From positions 1-64,000 of the forward strand of contig CADBUY010000003.1 of assembly GCA_902797965.1 (NCBI GenBank): DNA of 64,000 nucleotides, read 5' to 3'. Source of the stretch: an uncultured bacterium (GTDB lineage: Bacteria > Cyanobacteriota > Vampirovibrionia > Gastranaerophilales > Gastranaerophilaceae). Below are positions 33,595 through 43,034 of the stretch, one piece after another. Under the pieces are notes generated by a model. It saw only the letters and a list, made by a program, of their open reading frames with translations, ran no database searches and had not been told where the DNA came from. Both the position numbers and the translations under genes were made by a program. How positions within the stretch are numbered: the first letter of the stretch is position 1; every line of letters starts with the position of its first letter.

Positions 33595-35340
33595 TTAACC
33601 GCTGAATGTTTTAAATGATTTTTCAACGTTGTCTTTAACAACTTTAGATACTGCATCAATTTCCGTATTAAGTGCATTTTGTTCAGTATCAAGCTGTTTT
33701 AATCTTAATTCAAGATCTTGGTCTTCTCTTTGAATAAGTGATGTTTGTGCGTTAATTTCCGCAACTTTTTTGTCATACTTAGCTTTATCATAGTCGTATT
33801 GATTCATAGCATCTTCGTAACCAACATTATCTTCAATTTCTTCTGCATTAAGCGCGTAGACAACACTGTCATTTTCAAATCGGGCAGTAGTAAATCTTCC
33901 CTCTTTATTTACTTCTAATAAAGCTTTTTCAGTGCTTTCTTTTCTTGTCGGAACATAGTCTGCAGTGTATACTGGTAATTTTGCCTGATTATCAATATTA
34001 TTGATACCTTCACCGTTGACATAAGAATTTGCTAAATCATAGTATGTTGTGTAATACGTTGTGTTATTTACTTCATAAGTATAAATGCCGCCCAGATAGG
34101 TGTTAGCATCATAATTTCCGCTCAATGTATTGAAACACCTTATGAGATTTGTATTAATATTATTATCTCTCATATCTTTTATTATTTGTCCAATTTCAGT
34201 TACCTGATTCTCGGAAAGAGTGCTTAATGGTGTTAAAGCATTGTTACCAACATAAGTAGGTAAGTCAAGTGCTTTTAGTGTTGCTTCTGCCACTTCAAGT
34301 GCACTCTTGCTTATTTCCATTTGCGTTTCAGCTGCCTGGATTGCCTGTTTTGTTTCAGCAATACCTGTCTTTCCTTCAGGTGGTGTGTTTGGATAGTATT
34401 GCGGTAAAATTTTTGAAGTACCCGGAACAGCACTCATATCTGATAAAAATGCAAATGAATTATGCTCTTTGTCATAGAATGTATCTGCATATTTAAAATC
34501 GCTTGTTAATGCACCTTGTGCTTTTAATGTATCTATTGCATCAGATACAGTCTTCTTGTCAATATCTGAAGACAAGGTATTATAACTTATGTAATTCCTT
34601 GTTTCTAATGCTTCTTCATACTGAGTTGGATCTTCATCTTTGACTTCAGTATACTGTTCTGTAGAGGAATCATAAGTATAGTATTTACCGTTTTTTTGAT
34701 ATCTGTTTTCACCATTAAATTTGAAAATTTGATATCCGTCTTTATTAATTTCCTGACGAGTAATTGTATATCCGCTTTCAGTACCTGATGAATAAGTTGT
34801 TTTAGACTTAATATTAGTAACAGTTGTGCTATCAGAATATGCTTCTAAAGAACCTGATTTTGCAACTAATGACTTATAATTAGCAACAGCAGTATCATAG
34901 TCATTCTGCGCACTTGTAACTGCCTTCTGAGCAGCTTCGATTGTTGCAATTTGAGTTTCGTATTCAGTTGAAGGACTTGGTCCAACTCCCTTAAATTGAA
35001 CCTGTGGATTATTTTTTATTTTTTGAGAACCGACATACTCCTCTGTTTCATAATAGCGCGTAACGATGTAGTTATATCCATCGCTATCTGCATTAGCCAG
35101 TTGGTGCCATTTGGTAATAGCAAACTCATTTGTACCGTCAGTGTATGTATATTGTAATTTCATATAGTCTTGTTTTGAAGGCGGAACCGGTACATTTAAA
35201 CCCATCATTTGGTTAAACAAATTTGCAGATTTGTTTGACAAATTAAGCCTTGATTGGTTAATTTGCTGACCTTCGTATTCACAATTTGATTTTCTTGCGA
35301 CAAGAGCCAAATATCTTGCCTGAGATGCTGCCATACCCAT
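33595..35340 (-). CDS. Large coiled-coil protein with MGxAAS N-terminus, unknown
   Basis: 581 residues. The N-terminal helix (MGMAASQARYLALVARKSNC, EYEGQQINQSRLNLSNKSAN, LFNQMMGL) and C-terminal helix (LELRLKQLDTEQNALNTEID, then VVKDNVEKSFKTF) frame a long variable middle with further coiled coils (near residues 125-155 and 325-350) and a beta-rich Tyr/Thr segment around 165-230. No signal peptide, no known family. AGGAG is upstream of ATG 35340; the leader contains two hairpins (CCCTTATTAATAAGGG and ACAGGT-N9-ACCTGT). The N-terminus resembles the start of axial flagellar proteins in character, so export by the flagellar gate encoded nearby is possible, but untested. Confidence 0.65.
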   Translation of the reverse strand: MGMAASQARYLALVARKSNCEYEGQQINQSRLNLSNKSANLFNQMMGLNVPVPPSKQDYMKLQYTYTDGTNEFAITKWHQLANADSDGYNYIVTRYYETEEYVGSQKIKNNPQVQFKGVGPSPSTEYETQIATIEAAQKAVTSAQNDYDTAVANYKSLVAKSGSLEAYSDSTTVTNIKSKTTYSSGTESGYTITRQEINKDGYQIFKFNGENRYQKNGKYYTYDSSTEQYTEVKDEDPTQYEEALETRNYISYNTLSSDIDKKTVSDAIDTLKAQGALTSDFKYADTFYDKEHNSFAFLSDMSAVPGTSKILPQYYPNTPPEGKTGIAETKQAIQAAETQMEISKSALEVAEATLKALDLPTYVGNNALTPLSTLSENQVTEIGQIIKDMRDNNINTNLIRCFNTLSGNYDANTYLGGIYTYEVNNTTYYTTYYDLANSYVNGEGINNIDNQAKLPVYTADYVPTRKESTEKALLEVNKEGRFTTARFENDSVVYALNAEEIEDNVGYEDAMNQYDYDKAKYDKKVAEINAQTSLIQREDQDLELRLKQLDTEQNALNTEIDAVSKVVKDNVEKSFKTFSG

Positions 35341-35565
35341 AAGCGGTATTCTCCTATATAAATTTATCCCTTATTAATAAGGGTACAGGTTGTACTTTTA
35401 CCTGTATGCTATTTGCGTTTCCATGATTCTTTTAATGGGATATTACTAAAAGTCAATCATACTAATAGTATTATATTATATTTTTACATTTTTTAACATT
35501 TCAAATTAATAAAAATCATGTGTTTGAAGTAGTTAAAAGTATAAAATCATACGCTTAGAGGATAA
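35341..35565. promoter_or_regulatory. Leader and promoter region of the 581-residue protein gene
   Basis: On the minus strand: two stem-loops in the leader (35368-35383 perfect 16-base palindrome; 35385-35405 ACAGGT...ACCTGT) before the AGGAG site, and AT-rich TATAATATAATAC around 35470-35485 as a likely -10 area. No gene in this stretch. Confidence 0.45.
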
Positions 35566-35602
35566 AAAAAGACGATACTTATAATGCTGTATCGTCTTTT
35601 TT
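35566..35602. terminator. Terminator of yidC, bidirectional
   Basis: AAAAAAGACGATAC-N10-GTATCGTCTTTTTT: a 14-bp stem with A and T tracts on either side, usable on both strands. It lies 20 bases after the yidC stop codon. Confidence 0.9.
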
Positions 35603-35621
35603 ATCTTATATATTTTTATAA

Positions 35622-36713
35622 CTATTCTTTTTCTTTAATTGGTTTTGCATCTGCTAAGTCGCTATCGCTAATTTTGTTTTCCTTTTGCGCGTCTTCCATT
35701 TCAAGCTGCTTATTGATAACAAGAGTTTGAACAACTTGGAAGCAGTTACTTGCAACCAAATATAGCAGAACGCCTGCAGGAATCGGAATAATAAAGAATG
35801 TGAAACCGAGCATAAGCGGCATAAATGTATTCATTGATTTTTGCATTGCTGCTTGTGCAGGGTCTTGATTAACATTTTTGTTCATTGACATCATAGCCTT
35901 TTGAGACATCACCATTGTAAGCATGAACAGAACTAACAAAACTAGTACATCCCAATTAAGCGGTTGTTCTTTTGTTGCTTTTGTCGGGAATGACGTTCTT
36001 AGTATTCCGTTTTGTTTTTCAAATGTCATAGTTTCCATTTCTTTTGTTCTGACATCTGTAACGGAAAGAACAACTTTGTTTATTCTTACTAAGTCATCAA
36101 ATTTGTAATTAAATGTATCATCAAGGTTTAATTTAAAATCAGCATTTTCTCCGGGAGTAAATTCCCCCTGAATTTCTACTGCTTTAGATGTTTTTTTAAC
36201 TTTTACGTTTAAACGTGGTTCATTTTCGTCATCAAAATATACTGTTGCAGTCTTAGAGGCAAGAAAACTATCATTCTTTGAAACTTCAAAAACGCCGTCA
36301 TTAGAAACACCTGCTGTAGATTTCATTGTAGCATCAAGTCTTTTAATGAATAAGAACTGCGAATCACCTGCTATAGATATAAATTGAGGGCTCATTAATG
36401 TTGAATATAATAAAATAAATATAGGCATTTGGATAAGTAATGGGAAACAACCTGCCATTGGGTTGAATTTGTGTTCCTTATAGAATTCCATCATTTTTTG
36501 CTGCATCTTTTGCGGATCGCTTTTGTAACGTTCCTGAATTGCTTTCATTTTAGGCTGCAATAGCTGCATAGTTCTCATTGAACGTTGCTGAGAAACCCCA
36601 AGAGGCCACATAGCAGCTCTTACAATAACCGTTAATAATATAATTCCTATACCGTATCCGCCAACGACAGATAACATTTTTAATACTCTGATAGTCAGTA
36701 ATGTAAAATCCAT
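35622..36713 (-). CDS. yidC: Membrane protein insertase YidC with periplasmic-loop insertion
   Basis: 363 residues. The Oxa1/YidC core is clear: GYGIGIILLTVIVRAAMWPL with the essential Arg, QRSMRTMQLLQPKMKAIQER, KEHKFNPMAGCFPLLIQMPI, and late TFMPLMLGFTFFIIPIPAGV-LYLVASN. Between core segments 2 and 3 (about residues 120-250) lies a roughly 130-residue beta-type insertion, which simple YidC proteins lack there; cyanobacterial YidC proteins are, to my recollection, extended at this loop. The large P1 domain of proteobacteria before the core is absent. It inserts and folds inner-membrane proteins. The C-terminal tail is charged. Confidence 0.95.
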   Translation of the reverse strand: MDFTLLTIRVLKMLSVVGGYGIGIILLTVIVRAAMWPLGVSQQRSMRTMQLLQPKMKAIQERYKSDPQKMQQKMMEFYKEHKFNPMAGCFPLLIQMPIFILLYSTLMSPQFISIAGDSQFLFIKRLDATMKSTAGVSNDGVFEVSKNDSFLASKTATVYFDDENEPRLNVKVKKTSKAVEIQGEFTPGENADFKLNLDDTFNYKFDDLVRINKVVLSVTDVRTKEMETMTFEKQNGILRTSFPTKATKEQPLNWDVLVLLVLFMLTMVMSQKAMMSMNKNVNQDPAQAAMQKSMNTFMPLMLGFTFFIIPIPAGVLLYLVASNCFQVVQTLVINKQLEMEDAQKENKISDSDLADAKPIKEKE

Positions 36714-36897
36714 ATTTTCTCTTCCCTTAATATTTCTTTGTAATAAAAACGCACAATTTACGCTATCTATAAAGATACTTTAAAGATACATTCAAGTCAA
36801 TCATGACGCTAATTATATTAAAAAAGTTGTGTAATGGTTTAGTTTATGTTAGTATCAAGGAAAATAGTAGAATAGTATATTAAAATAGGAGTTACTA

Positions 36898-37455
36898 ATG
36901 ATTTCAGTAAACGATTTGAAAAATGGCTTAACTTTGGAATTAGATAACGGTCTTTGGACTGTTGTAGAATTTTTGCACGTAAAACCAGGTAAAGGTGCTG
37001 CTTTTGTAAGAACAAAACTTAAAAATGCAGAATCAGGAAATGTTGTAGAAAGAACATTCAGAGCCGGTGAAAAAGTTGCAAAAGCAATGTTAGACCGCAG
37101 AGAAATGCAATATTTGTATAAAGAAGGCAATGATTACGTTATGATGGATAATGAAACTTATGAACAAATCCAGGTAACTGAAGATCAATTAGGCGATGGC
37201 AAGAAATATCTTAAAGAAAACATGATAGTTCAAATCCTTAAACATGATACAAGAATTATTGGTGTTGATATTCCTGCTCATGTAGAATTGGAAGTAGTAG
37301 ATACACCTCCAGCTGAAAAGGGAAATACAGCTCAAGGCGGTACTAAACCGGCTACGCTTGAAACAGGTGCAGTTGTTAATGTTCCGTTCTTTGTTTCAAA
37401 CGGAGATGTCATTAGAGTTGATACCAGAACAAACGAATATTTAGATCGTTGCTAG
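36898..37455 (+). CDS. efp: Translation elongation factor P
   Basis: 185 residues, full length, with KOW-like N-terminal, OB and C-terminal domains. KPGKGAAFVR places the modifiable Lys at position 32; the C-terminal segment GAVVNVPFFVSNGDVIRVDT is typical. It rescues ribosomes stalled at polyproline. This may matter for proteins carrying the PLPNPLP-like inserts in this window. GGAG before the ATG. accB follows at 20 bases, so efp-accB-accC are probably co-transcribed, an order common in Cyanobacteria and Firmicutes. Confidence 0.98.
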   Translation: MISVNDLKNGLTLELDNGLWTVVEFLHVKPGKGAAFVRTKLKNAESGNVVERTFRAGEKVAKAMLDRREMQYLYKEGNDYVMMDNETYEQIQVTEDQLGDGKKYLKENMIVQILKHDTRIIGVDIPAHVELEVVDTPPAEKGNTAQGGTKPATLETGAVVNVPFFVSNGDVIRVDTRTNEYLDRC

Positions 37456-37475
37456 TTTTGGTAAAGGAGATAAAA

Positions 37476-37934
37476 ATGGATTTTAAACCTGAATATATAG
37501 AAAAACTTGCAAAAATTATTTCAGATAATGCTTTAACAGAAATATCACTAGAAGATGGTGAGCAGGCAATAACAATCAGAAAAGACTTGCCGGAGGTTGT
37601 AATGTCGCAATCTTCGCCGATAGCAGTCACAAATACACCTGCACAAGCAGTACCTGCTGCATCTGTTGCAGAAGCAAAGAAAGAAGAAGCTGCACCGCAA
37701 GGAAAAGCAATTACTTCTCCAATGGTAGGAACTTTCTATTCTGCACCATCACCTGATGATGCACCATTTGTTGAAGTTGGTTCAGAAGTTGCAGTTGGTG
37801 ATGTTGTTTGTATTATAGAAGCAATGAAACTTATGAATGATATTAAGTCAGAACAGGCAGGTAAGGTCGTTAAAATTTGTGTAAAGAACGGTGATCCTGT
37901 TGAGTTTGGTCAGGTTCTGATGTATGTAGAATAA
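37476..37934 (+). CDS. accB: Biotin carboxyl carrier protein of acetyl-CoA carboxylase
   Basis: About 152 residues from ATG 37476 (AAAGGAG upstream; an in-frame ATG at 37449 lies inside efp's end and is rejected). An Ala/Pro linker (about 55-75) leads to the biotinyl domain with the biotinylation motif EAMKLMNDI. It carries the carboxyl group in the first step of fatty acid synthesis, working with AccC just downstream. A hairpin in the gap to accC (37953-37975) may attenuate or stabilise the transcript. Confidence 0.97.
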   Translation: MDFKPEYIEKLAKIISDNALTEISLEDGEQAITIRKDLPEVVMSQSSPIAVTNTPAQAVPAASVAEAKKEEAAPQGKAITSPMVGTFYSAPSPDDAPFVEVGSEVAVGDVVCIIEAMKLMNDIKSEQAGKVVKICVKNGDPVEFGQVLMYVE

Positions 37935-37952
37935 GAAATTTTTAAAGAAACA

Positions 37953-37980
37953 AAAGGGACATTGTTTGTCCCTTTATGTT
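37953..37980 (+). terminator. Hairpin between accB and accC
   Basis: AAAGGGACA-N5-TGTCCCTTT followed by ATGTTTTATT. It has a stable stem but a poor T tract, so it may be partial terminator or processing site. Confidence 0.5.
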
Positions 37981-38006
37981 TTATTATTTGGTAAAAAGGG
38001 ATAATT

Positions 38007-39362
38007 ATGTTTAAACGAGTATTAATAGCAAATAGGGGAGAGATAGCCGTAAGAGTTATAAGGGCTTGCAGAGAATTAGGAATTCCTACGGTTGCGGTTT
38101 ATTCACAGGCAGATGCAGAGTCTTTGCATGTAAGATTGGCAACAGATTCATTTTGTATAGGACCTGCTCCGAGTATTGACAGTTATTTGAACATTCCGTC
38201 AATAGTTTCAACGGCTCTTACAACAGGTTGTGATGCAATTCACCCAGGGTATGGTTTTTTGTCAGAACGTGCTGAATTTGCAGAAATATGTGCAATGCAC
38301 GATATTAAGTTTATCGGTCCGTCTTCAAAATCTATGAGAATGATGGGTGATAAGGCAACTGCAAGAAAAACAATGATAGAACATAATGTTCCAGTAACTC
38401 CCGGAATGGGTATAGTTCGTTCTTTGGATGAAGTTAAAGAATTTGCACATAAAGTAGGATATCCGATTATCTTGAAAGCTACAGCTGGTGGTGGCGGAAA
38501 AGGTATGAGAGTTGTTAGAAGTGATGAAGAACTTGAAACAAACTTAAATCTTTGCAGACAAGAGGCTGAAAAATTCTTTGGTAATCCCGATGTTTATGCA
38601 GAAAAATTCTTGGAAAATCCAAGACACATAGAAGTTCAAATTCTGGCTGACGCTTATGGAAATGTAATTCACCTTGGTGAAAGAGATTGCTCTATTCAAA
38701 GACGACACCAAAAGTTGCTTGAAGAAGCTCCGTCACCTGCAATTGATGAAGAAACCAGAAAAGAGATGGGCGCAGCTGCTGTAAGGGCAGCGAAAGCTGT
38801 TAATTATGAGGGTGCAGGTACTTGTGAATTTTTGCTTGACCATGACGGAAAATGGTATTTCATGGAAATGAATACAAGGGTTCAGGTTGAGCATTGTGTT
38901 ACAGAGATGATTTCTCAAATTGATATTGTAAGAGAACAAATTTTAGTAGCGTCAGGTGAAAAATTAGGTTATACCCAAGATGATGTAAAATTAAGAGGAC
39001 ATGCAATAGAATGCCGTATTAATGCAGAAGATCCTGATAACGATTTTATGCCTTGTCCGGGTAAAATTGACGGATATTTTGCCCCTGGTGGTTTTGGTAT
39101 AAGAGTTGATTCTCATGTCTATCCGGGGTATTCAATTCCTCCATACTATGATTCTATGCTTGGTAAACTTATTTGCTGGGGAGAAAACAGAAAACAGGCA
39201 AGAAGAAGAATGTATCAGGCTCTTAAAGAATACGTTATTACAGGTGTTAAGACAACTATTCCTTTCCACCAGTCTTTGATTGAAGATGAAGTATTTAAGA
39301 GTGGTCAGTTTAATACAGGATTTATTGAAGACTTCTATAAACGCAAAGACGCAAATAAATAA
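38007..39362 (+). CDS. accC: Biotin carboxylase subunit of acetyl-CoA carboxylase
   Basis: 451 residues, normal length. N-terminal FKRVLIANRGEIAVRVIRAC, ATP-grasp core with KATAGGGGKGMRVV, the catalytic EMNTRVQVEHCVTEM and RGHAIECRINAEDP are all intact. It carboxylates the biotin on AccB using ATP and bicarbonate. AAGGGAT before ATG 38007. A terminator follows 20 bases after the stop. Confidence 0.98.
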   Translation: MFKRVLIANRGEIAVRVIRACRELGIPTVAVYSQADAESLHVRLATDSFCIGPAPSIDSYLNIPSIVSTALTTGCDAIHPGYGFLSERAEFAEICAMHDIKFIGPSSKSMRMMGDKATARKTMIEHNVPVTPGMGIVRSLDEVKEFAHKVGYPIILKATAGGGGKGMRVVRSDEELETNLNLCRQEAEKFFGNPDVYAEKFLENPRHIEVQILADAYGNVIHLGERDCSIQRRHQKLLEEAPSPAIDEETRKEMGAAAVRAAKAVNYEGAGTCEFLLDHDGKWYFMEMNTRVQVEHCVTEMISQIDIVREQILVASGEKLGYTQDDVKLRGHAIECRINAEDPDNDFMPCPGKIDGYFAPGGFGIRVDSHVYPGYSIPPYYDSMLGKLICWGENRKQARRRMYQALKEYVITGVKTTIPFHQSLIEDEVFKSGQFNTGFIEDFYKRKDANK

Positions 39363-39378
39363 AAAATAAAATATATAC

Positions 39379-39411
39379 AAAAACTCCTAACAATTACGTT
39401 AGGAGTTTTTG
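39379..39411. terminator. Bidirectional terminator between accC and murF
   Basis: AAAACTCCTAAC-AATTAC-GTTAGGAGTTTT with A and T tracts on both sides; it can serve both converging genes. Confidence 0.9.
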
Positions 39412-39413
39412 TT

Positions 39414-40760
39414 TTATTTTAAAAGTTCTATAATTTTTTCAAACTTCATACTTCTTGATGCTTTTAAAAACAGCGTTGTTGGAGGAATAATACTGCTTTT
39501 AAGATAAGGTATTGCATCTTCAATAGTTTCAAAGTGCTTTGTTTCACAATTTTTAATTGAGTCAGTTATGTTTTTTGATAACTTTCCGATAGAAATAACT
39601 TTCGCTTGCGGATTTAGATTTTTTTTGCTGTTAATATATTCACCTAATTCACTATGATATTTAACTTCATTCTCTCCCAATTCTCCCATATCGCCTAATA
39701 TAAGTGAATAGTCTTTATAAAGTTCAAAAATTGTATCAACAAATGCTCTCATAGATTCAGGATTAGCATTGTAACTATCATTTATAACATTGATTGTATG
39801 TCCGTTAATATTTACTCCAACAGCTTCCCAACGCTTTTCAATGGGTTTGTATTTTTTTAACCCGTCTTGTATTTGTTTTGTTGTCAAGCCTAATCTTTCT
39901 CCTGCATTAATTGCAGATAGGGCATTTTCTATATTGTAGTTTCCGCCTACATTAAGTTCGTATGTGTTACCTTGGTACTCAAATTTTGAATAGTGAGCGG
40001 ATTTTTCAAGAATATTAACATCGCTAATTGAATAATAGATTTTTTCACCGTTATAATTAACAGTTTTTTTGATTAATTCATCATTATGAGCGATAAATAC
40101 ATTTATATCTTTATTAACGCTTTGATGAGAAACAATTTCGCATTTCGCTTTTGCAATATTTTCTCTTGAACCGAGCCTGCCGATATGTGCTGTTCCTACA
40201 TTAGAAATGATTGTGATATCAGGTTCAGAGTATTTAGACAGAAGTTCTATTTCGCCCAAACCTCTCATTCCCATCTCTAAAACCAAAACTTCCGTATCAT
40301 CAGGAGCTTCAAAAATTGTTTGACAAAAACCGATTTCATTGTTGTGGTTAAGCGGAGTTTTAAAAGTTTTGTATTTTTCACTCATAACAGAAGCTACAAG
40401 TTCTTTTGTTGTTGTTTTTCCTGAACTACCTGTTATTGCGACAACAATTGGATTAAGTTTTTTTCTTCTGTAGTTTGCAAGTTGAAGATAAGCCGTTAAT
40501 GTATCAGAAACTTTTATTAAAAAAGTGTTTGCAGAGCAATCTTTTGTACAGAAAGCACCAACTGCACCTTTTTCTATAGCTTGGTTAATAAACTTTTCAC
40601 CATCAAAAGAAGCTCCTTTAAGGGGTAAATAAAAATCTCCCTGTTTTATCGTTCTTGTATCGGTTGAAATATTCACATCCATATCTAAATCTATGTCTGG
40701 CGAGACATTATTTAATTTCTCATTTCCCTCAGTTGCTTCTATAAGTTCTCTAATCTTCAT
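39414..40760 (-). CDS. murF: UDP-N-acetylmuramoyl-tripeptide--D-alanyl-D-alanine ligase MurF
   Basis: About 448 residues. AAGGGG before ATG 40760 decides the start; the in-frame ATG 40790 has none. Motifs: DTRTIKQGDFYLPLKGASFD in the N-terminal domain, ATP loop AITGSSGKTTTKELV, the TPLNHNNEIG substrate segment, MGMRGLGEI and NDSYNANPESM. It adds D-Ala-D-Ala to the peptidoglycan precursor in the cytoplasm. It stands alone and divergent from mnmE. Confidence 0.97.
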   Translation of the reverse strand: MKIRELIEATEGNEKLNNVSPDIDLDMDVNISTDTRTIKQGDFYLPLKGASFDGEKFINQAIEKGAVGAFCTKDCSANTFLIKVSDTLTAYLQLANYRRKKLNPIVVAITGSSGKTTTKELVASVMSEKYKTFKTPLNHNNEIGFCQTIFEAPDDTEVLVLEMGMRGLGEIELLSKYSEPDITIISNVGTAHIGRLGSRENIAKAKCEIVSHQSVNKDINVFIAHNDELIKKTVNYNGEKIYYSISDVNILEKSAHYSKFEYQGNTYELNVGGNYNIENALSAINAGERLGLTTKQIQDGLKKYKPIEKRWEAVGVNINGHTINVINDSYNANPESMRAFVDTIFELYKDYSLILGDMGELGENEVKYHSELGEYINSKKNLNPQAKVISIGKLSKNITDSIKNCETKHFETIEDAIPYLKSSIIPPTTLFLKASRSMKFEKIIELLK

Positions 40761-40892
40761 AATTAATCCCCTTCTTGTTATATTATACATTAAATTAAGG
40801 TGATGATTTATTATAATATCAAAACTAAGTCATTAACATTTGTATTTTCTTAACAAGTATATATTTACCCCTTTTTGATATACAATTAATTT

Positions 40893-42248
40893 ATGAATAT
40901 TATTGATGAATTTGATACAATTACGGCTATCGCAACACCTATTGGAATGGGAGGAGTCGGTGTAATTCGTATATCGGGTGATAAAGCATTTGATATTATT
41001 GAAAAGATTTTTACTAATCCAAAATTCGAGCCAAGAAAATTTAATCATGGCTGGATTATTGAGGATGATAGAAAAATTGACGAAGTTATTGTTCTACCTT
41101 TTTTTGCACCAAACAGTTATACTGGCGAAAATGTTATTGAAATTCAATGTCATGGCGGGGTGAATGTAGTTAAAAATATTCTTAATCTTGTTCTTAAAAA
41201 TGGTGCAAGAATGGCTGAAAAAGGCGAATTTACAAAACGTGCGTTTTTAAATAAACGTATGGATTTATCTCAGGCTGAGTCAGTAGCTGATATTATTCAC
41301 TCAAAGACTTCTGAGTTTGCAAAAGTTTCAATAAAGAATTTATCCGGAGCCTTAAAAGAGGGTGTAAATGATATAAGAAATCAAATTTTTGAAGTTCTTT
41401 CTAAAATAACTGCGGGAATTGATTTCCCTGAAGATGTAAAAGAGCCTGAATACGATTATTTAGTTGATTCTTTCAATCGTATTATTTCATCTATAGATTC
41501 TATTTTAGCAGGAGCAAAAACTTCTAATATTTTTAGACAAGGTGCATCAGTTGCAATAGTCGGAAAACCTAATGTGGGAAAATCTTCACTATTTAATGCT
41601 CTTTTGAGTTTGGACAGAGCCATTGTTACCGATATTGCAGGTACGACTCGTGATGTTCTTCGTGAAACTCTTGATTTGGGAATTCCGGTTACTTTAATTG
41701 ATACTGCCGGTATAAGAGAAGAAGGCGATAATAAAGTTGAACAGATTGGTATTGAGTATTCAAAGCAATCTCTTGAAGAAGCTGATTTGGTTCTTTTTGT
41801 CTATGATGCTCCACAAGGTTTGAATGCGGAAGATAAAGAAGTGTTGGAGCTTCTTAAAGATAAAAATTATTTACTTATTGCAAATAAAAGTGATTTAGAG
41901 GATTGTGACCCTCTCCCTAACCCTCTCCCAGCAGAGGGAACGGTTTTGAATCTTTCTGCTTTAACAGGTGAGGGAGTAAATGAACTTAAAGAAGAATTAA
42001 CAAAGCGTATTTGTGATATTAACCCTGAAAACTTGGAATTTGTTACCAACACCCGCCAACAGGAATGTCTGAATAAGGCAAAAAAATCAATAGAACAGGC
42101 TTTGCTTGCTGCACAATTACATGAACTCCAAGACCTTATTTCTATTGATGTAAAATCATCAATCCTTGCACTTGATGAATTAACAGGTGAACTTATTACA
42201 GATGATATTTTAAATAACATATTTGACCACTTCTGTATAGGAAAATAG
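40893..42248 (+). CDS. mnmE: tRNA-modification GTPase MnmE with palindromic-element insert
   Basis: 451 residues. N-terminal formyl-THF-binding domain (ITAIATPIGMGGVGVIRISG), helical domain, and a GTPase domain with G1 GKPNVGKSSL near 224, DTAG, and G4 NKSD near 331. The C-terminal CIGK catalytic Cys is intact. With MnmG it makes the 5-carboxymethylaminomethyl modification at tRNA wobble uridine. Between G4 and G5, residues about 337-348 (CDPLPNPLPAEG) come from a CCCTCTCCC-type palindromic element; that loop tolerates length changes. No Shine-Dalgarno; TACAAT ends six bases before the ATG, suggesting a leaderless mRNA. It converges with fliR at three bases. Confidence 0.97.
   Translation: MNIIDEFDTITAIATPIGMGGVGVIRISGDKAFDIIEKIFTNPKFEPRKFNHGWIIEDDRKIDEVIVLPFFAPNSYTGENVIEIQCHGGVNVVKNILNLVLKNGARMAEKGEFTKRAFLNKRMDLSQAESVADIIHSKTSEFAKVSIKNLSGALKEGVNDIRNQIFEVLSKITAGIDFPEDVKEPEYDYLVDSFNRIISSIDSILAGAKTSNIFRQGASVAIVGKPNVGKSSLFNALLSLDRAIVTDIAGTTRDVLRETLDLGIPVTLIDTAGIREEGDNKVEQIGIEYSKQSLEEADLVLFVYDAPQGLNAEDKEVLELLKDKNYLLIANKSDLEDCDPLPNPLPAEGTVLNLSALTGEGVNELKEELTKRICDINPENLEFVTNTRQQECLNKAKKSIEQALLAAQLHELQDLISIDVKSSILALDELTGELITDDILNNIFDHFCIGK
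41907..41943 (+). repeat. CCCTCTCCC-type palindromic element inside mnmE
   Basis: CCCTCTCCCTAACCCTCTCC is followed by CAGCAGAGGG; the stem CCCTCT/AGAGGG is at 41921-41938. It is read in frame as DPLPNPLPAEGT. Confidence 0.8.
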
Positions 42249-42251
42249 GAA

Positions 42252-43031
42252 TTAATAAATACTTGAGAAAGTTAAGAAGAAGTCAGAGATTACGTTAATT
42301 AACATTGGTAGAATCCAAATCATAATTGCAGCACCAAAAACAGGTTTAAACAGGAATGATAATTGGAATACGTTTACTTGTGGTGCAGTTTTTGAGATTA
42401 CACCCAGAATAATATCCTGACCCAATGTTGCTAATAATACAGGGGATGCAATTTGCAGACCTATATATAAAACGTTTGAAGTTGTTGTTACAAGATAATC
42501 AATATTAATAATTTTTTCCAAAGGAATTGCGACAGCGTAAATAGGGAAAATCTCAAAACTTCGTATAAGTGCATTTATCATCCAGTAAAAACCACCTATC
42601 TCCATAAAAATAATTAAACCAAGTAATGTGATTACACGGCTTAGAATTGATGTCTGGCTGTTTGTAGATGGGTCCATAACCATTGCAGAAGACAAACCCA
42701 TTTGAGTATTAATCATGTCGCCGCCGGCTTCAATTGCCATAATAATCAATTGTGCAATGTATCCGATAATTGCACCAACAACAAAATTCAATAAAAGAAG
42801 TAATAATGGTGAAATATCAGCGGGCGGCATTGCCGGATGTAATAGAGGGGTTAAAATTATAGTCATAATAAACACGAACGCAAGCTTAACAAGTCCTGCA
42901 ATCTCTTTTCTGTTAAATATAGGTGCAAACCTTATAAATCCGAGTAAGCGTGCAAAAACAATCATTCCCGCTGCAAACCAGCGTGAAAATTCAGGAAAGA
43001 GTGTAGCTATCTGGCTTACTACCTGATCCAT
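42252..43031 (-). CDS. fliR: Flagellar biosynthesis protein FliR
   Basis: 259 residues, family length, with six membrane segments. FARLLGFIRFAPIFNRKEIA, an EAGGDMINTQMGLSSAMVMD block and the C-terminal hydrophobic FLFKPVFGAAIMIWILPMLI match FliR/SctT. Part of the export gate complex FliPQR in the inner membrane. Last gene of the fliN-fliO-fliP-fliQ-x-fliR run, four bases after the periplasmic protein gene. No terminator separates it from converging mnmE. Confidence 0.94.
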   Translation of the reverse strand: MDQVVSQIATLFPEFSRWFAAGMIVFARLLGFIRFAPIFNRKEIAGLVKLAFVFIMTIILTPLLHPAMPPADISPLLLLLLNFVVGAIIGYIAQLIIMAIEAGGDMINTQMGLSSAMVMDPSTNSQTSILSRVITLLGLIIFMEIGGFYWMINALIRSFEIFPIYAVAIPLEKIINIDYLVTTTSNVLYIGLQIASPVLLATLGQDIILGVISKTAPQVNVFQLSFLFKPVFGAAIMIWILPMLINVISDFFLTFSSIY

Positions 43032-43034
43032 TCC

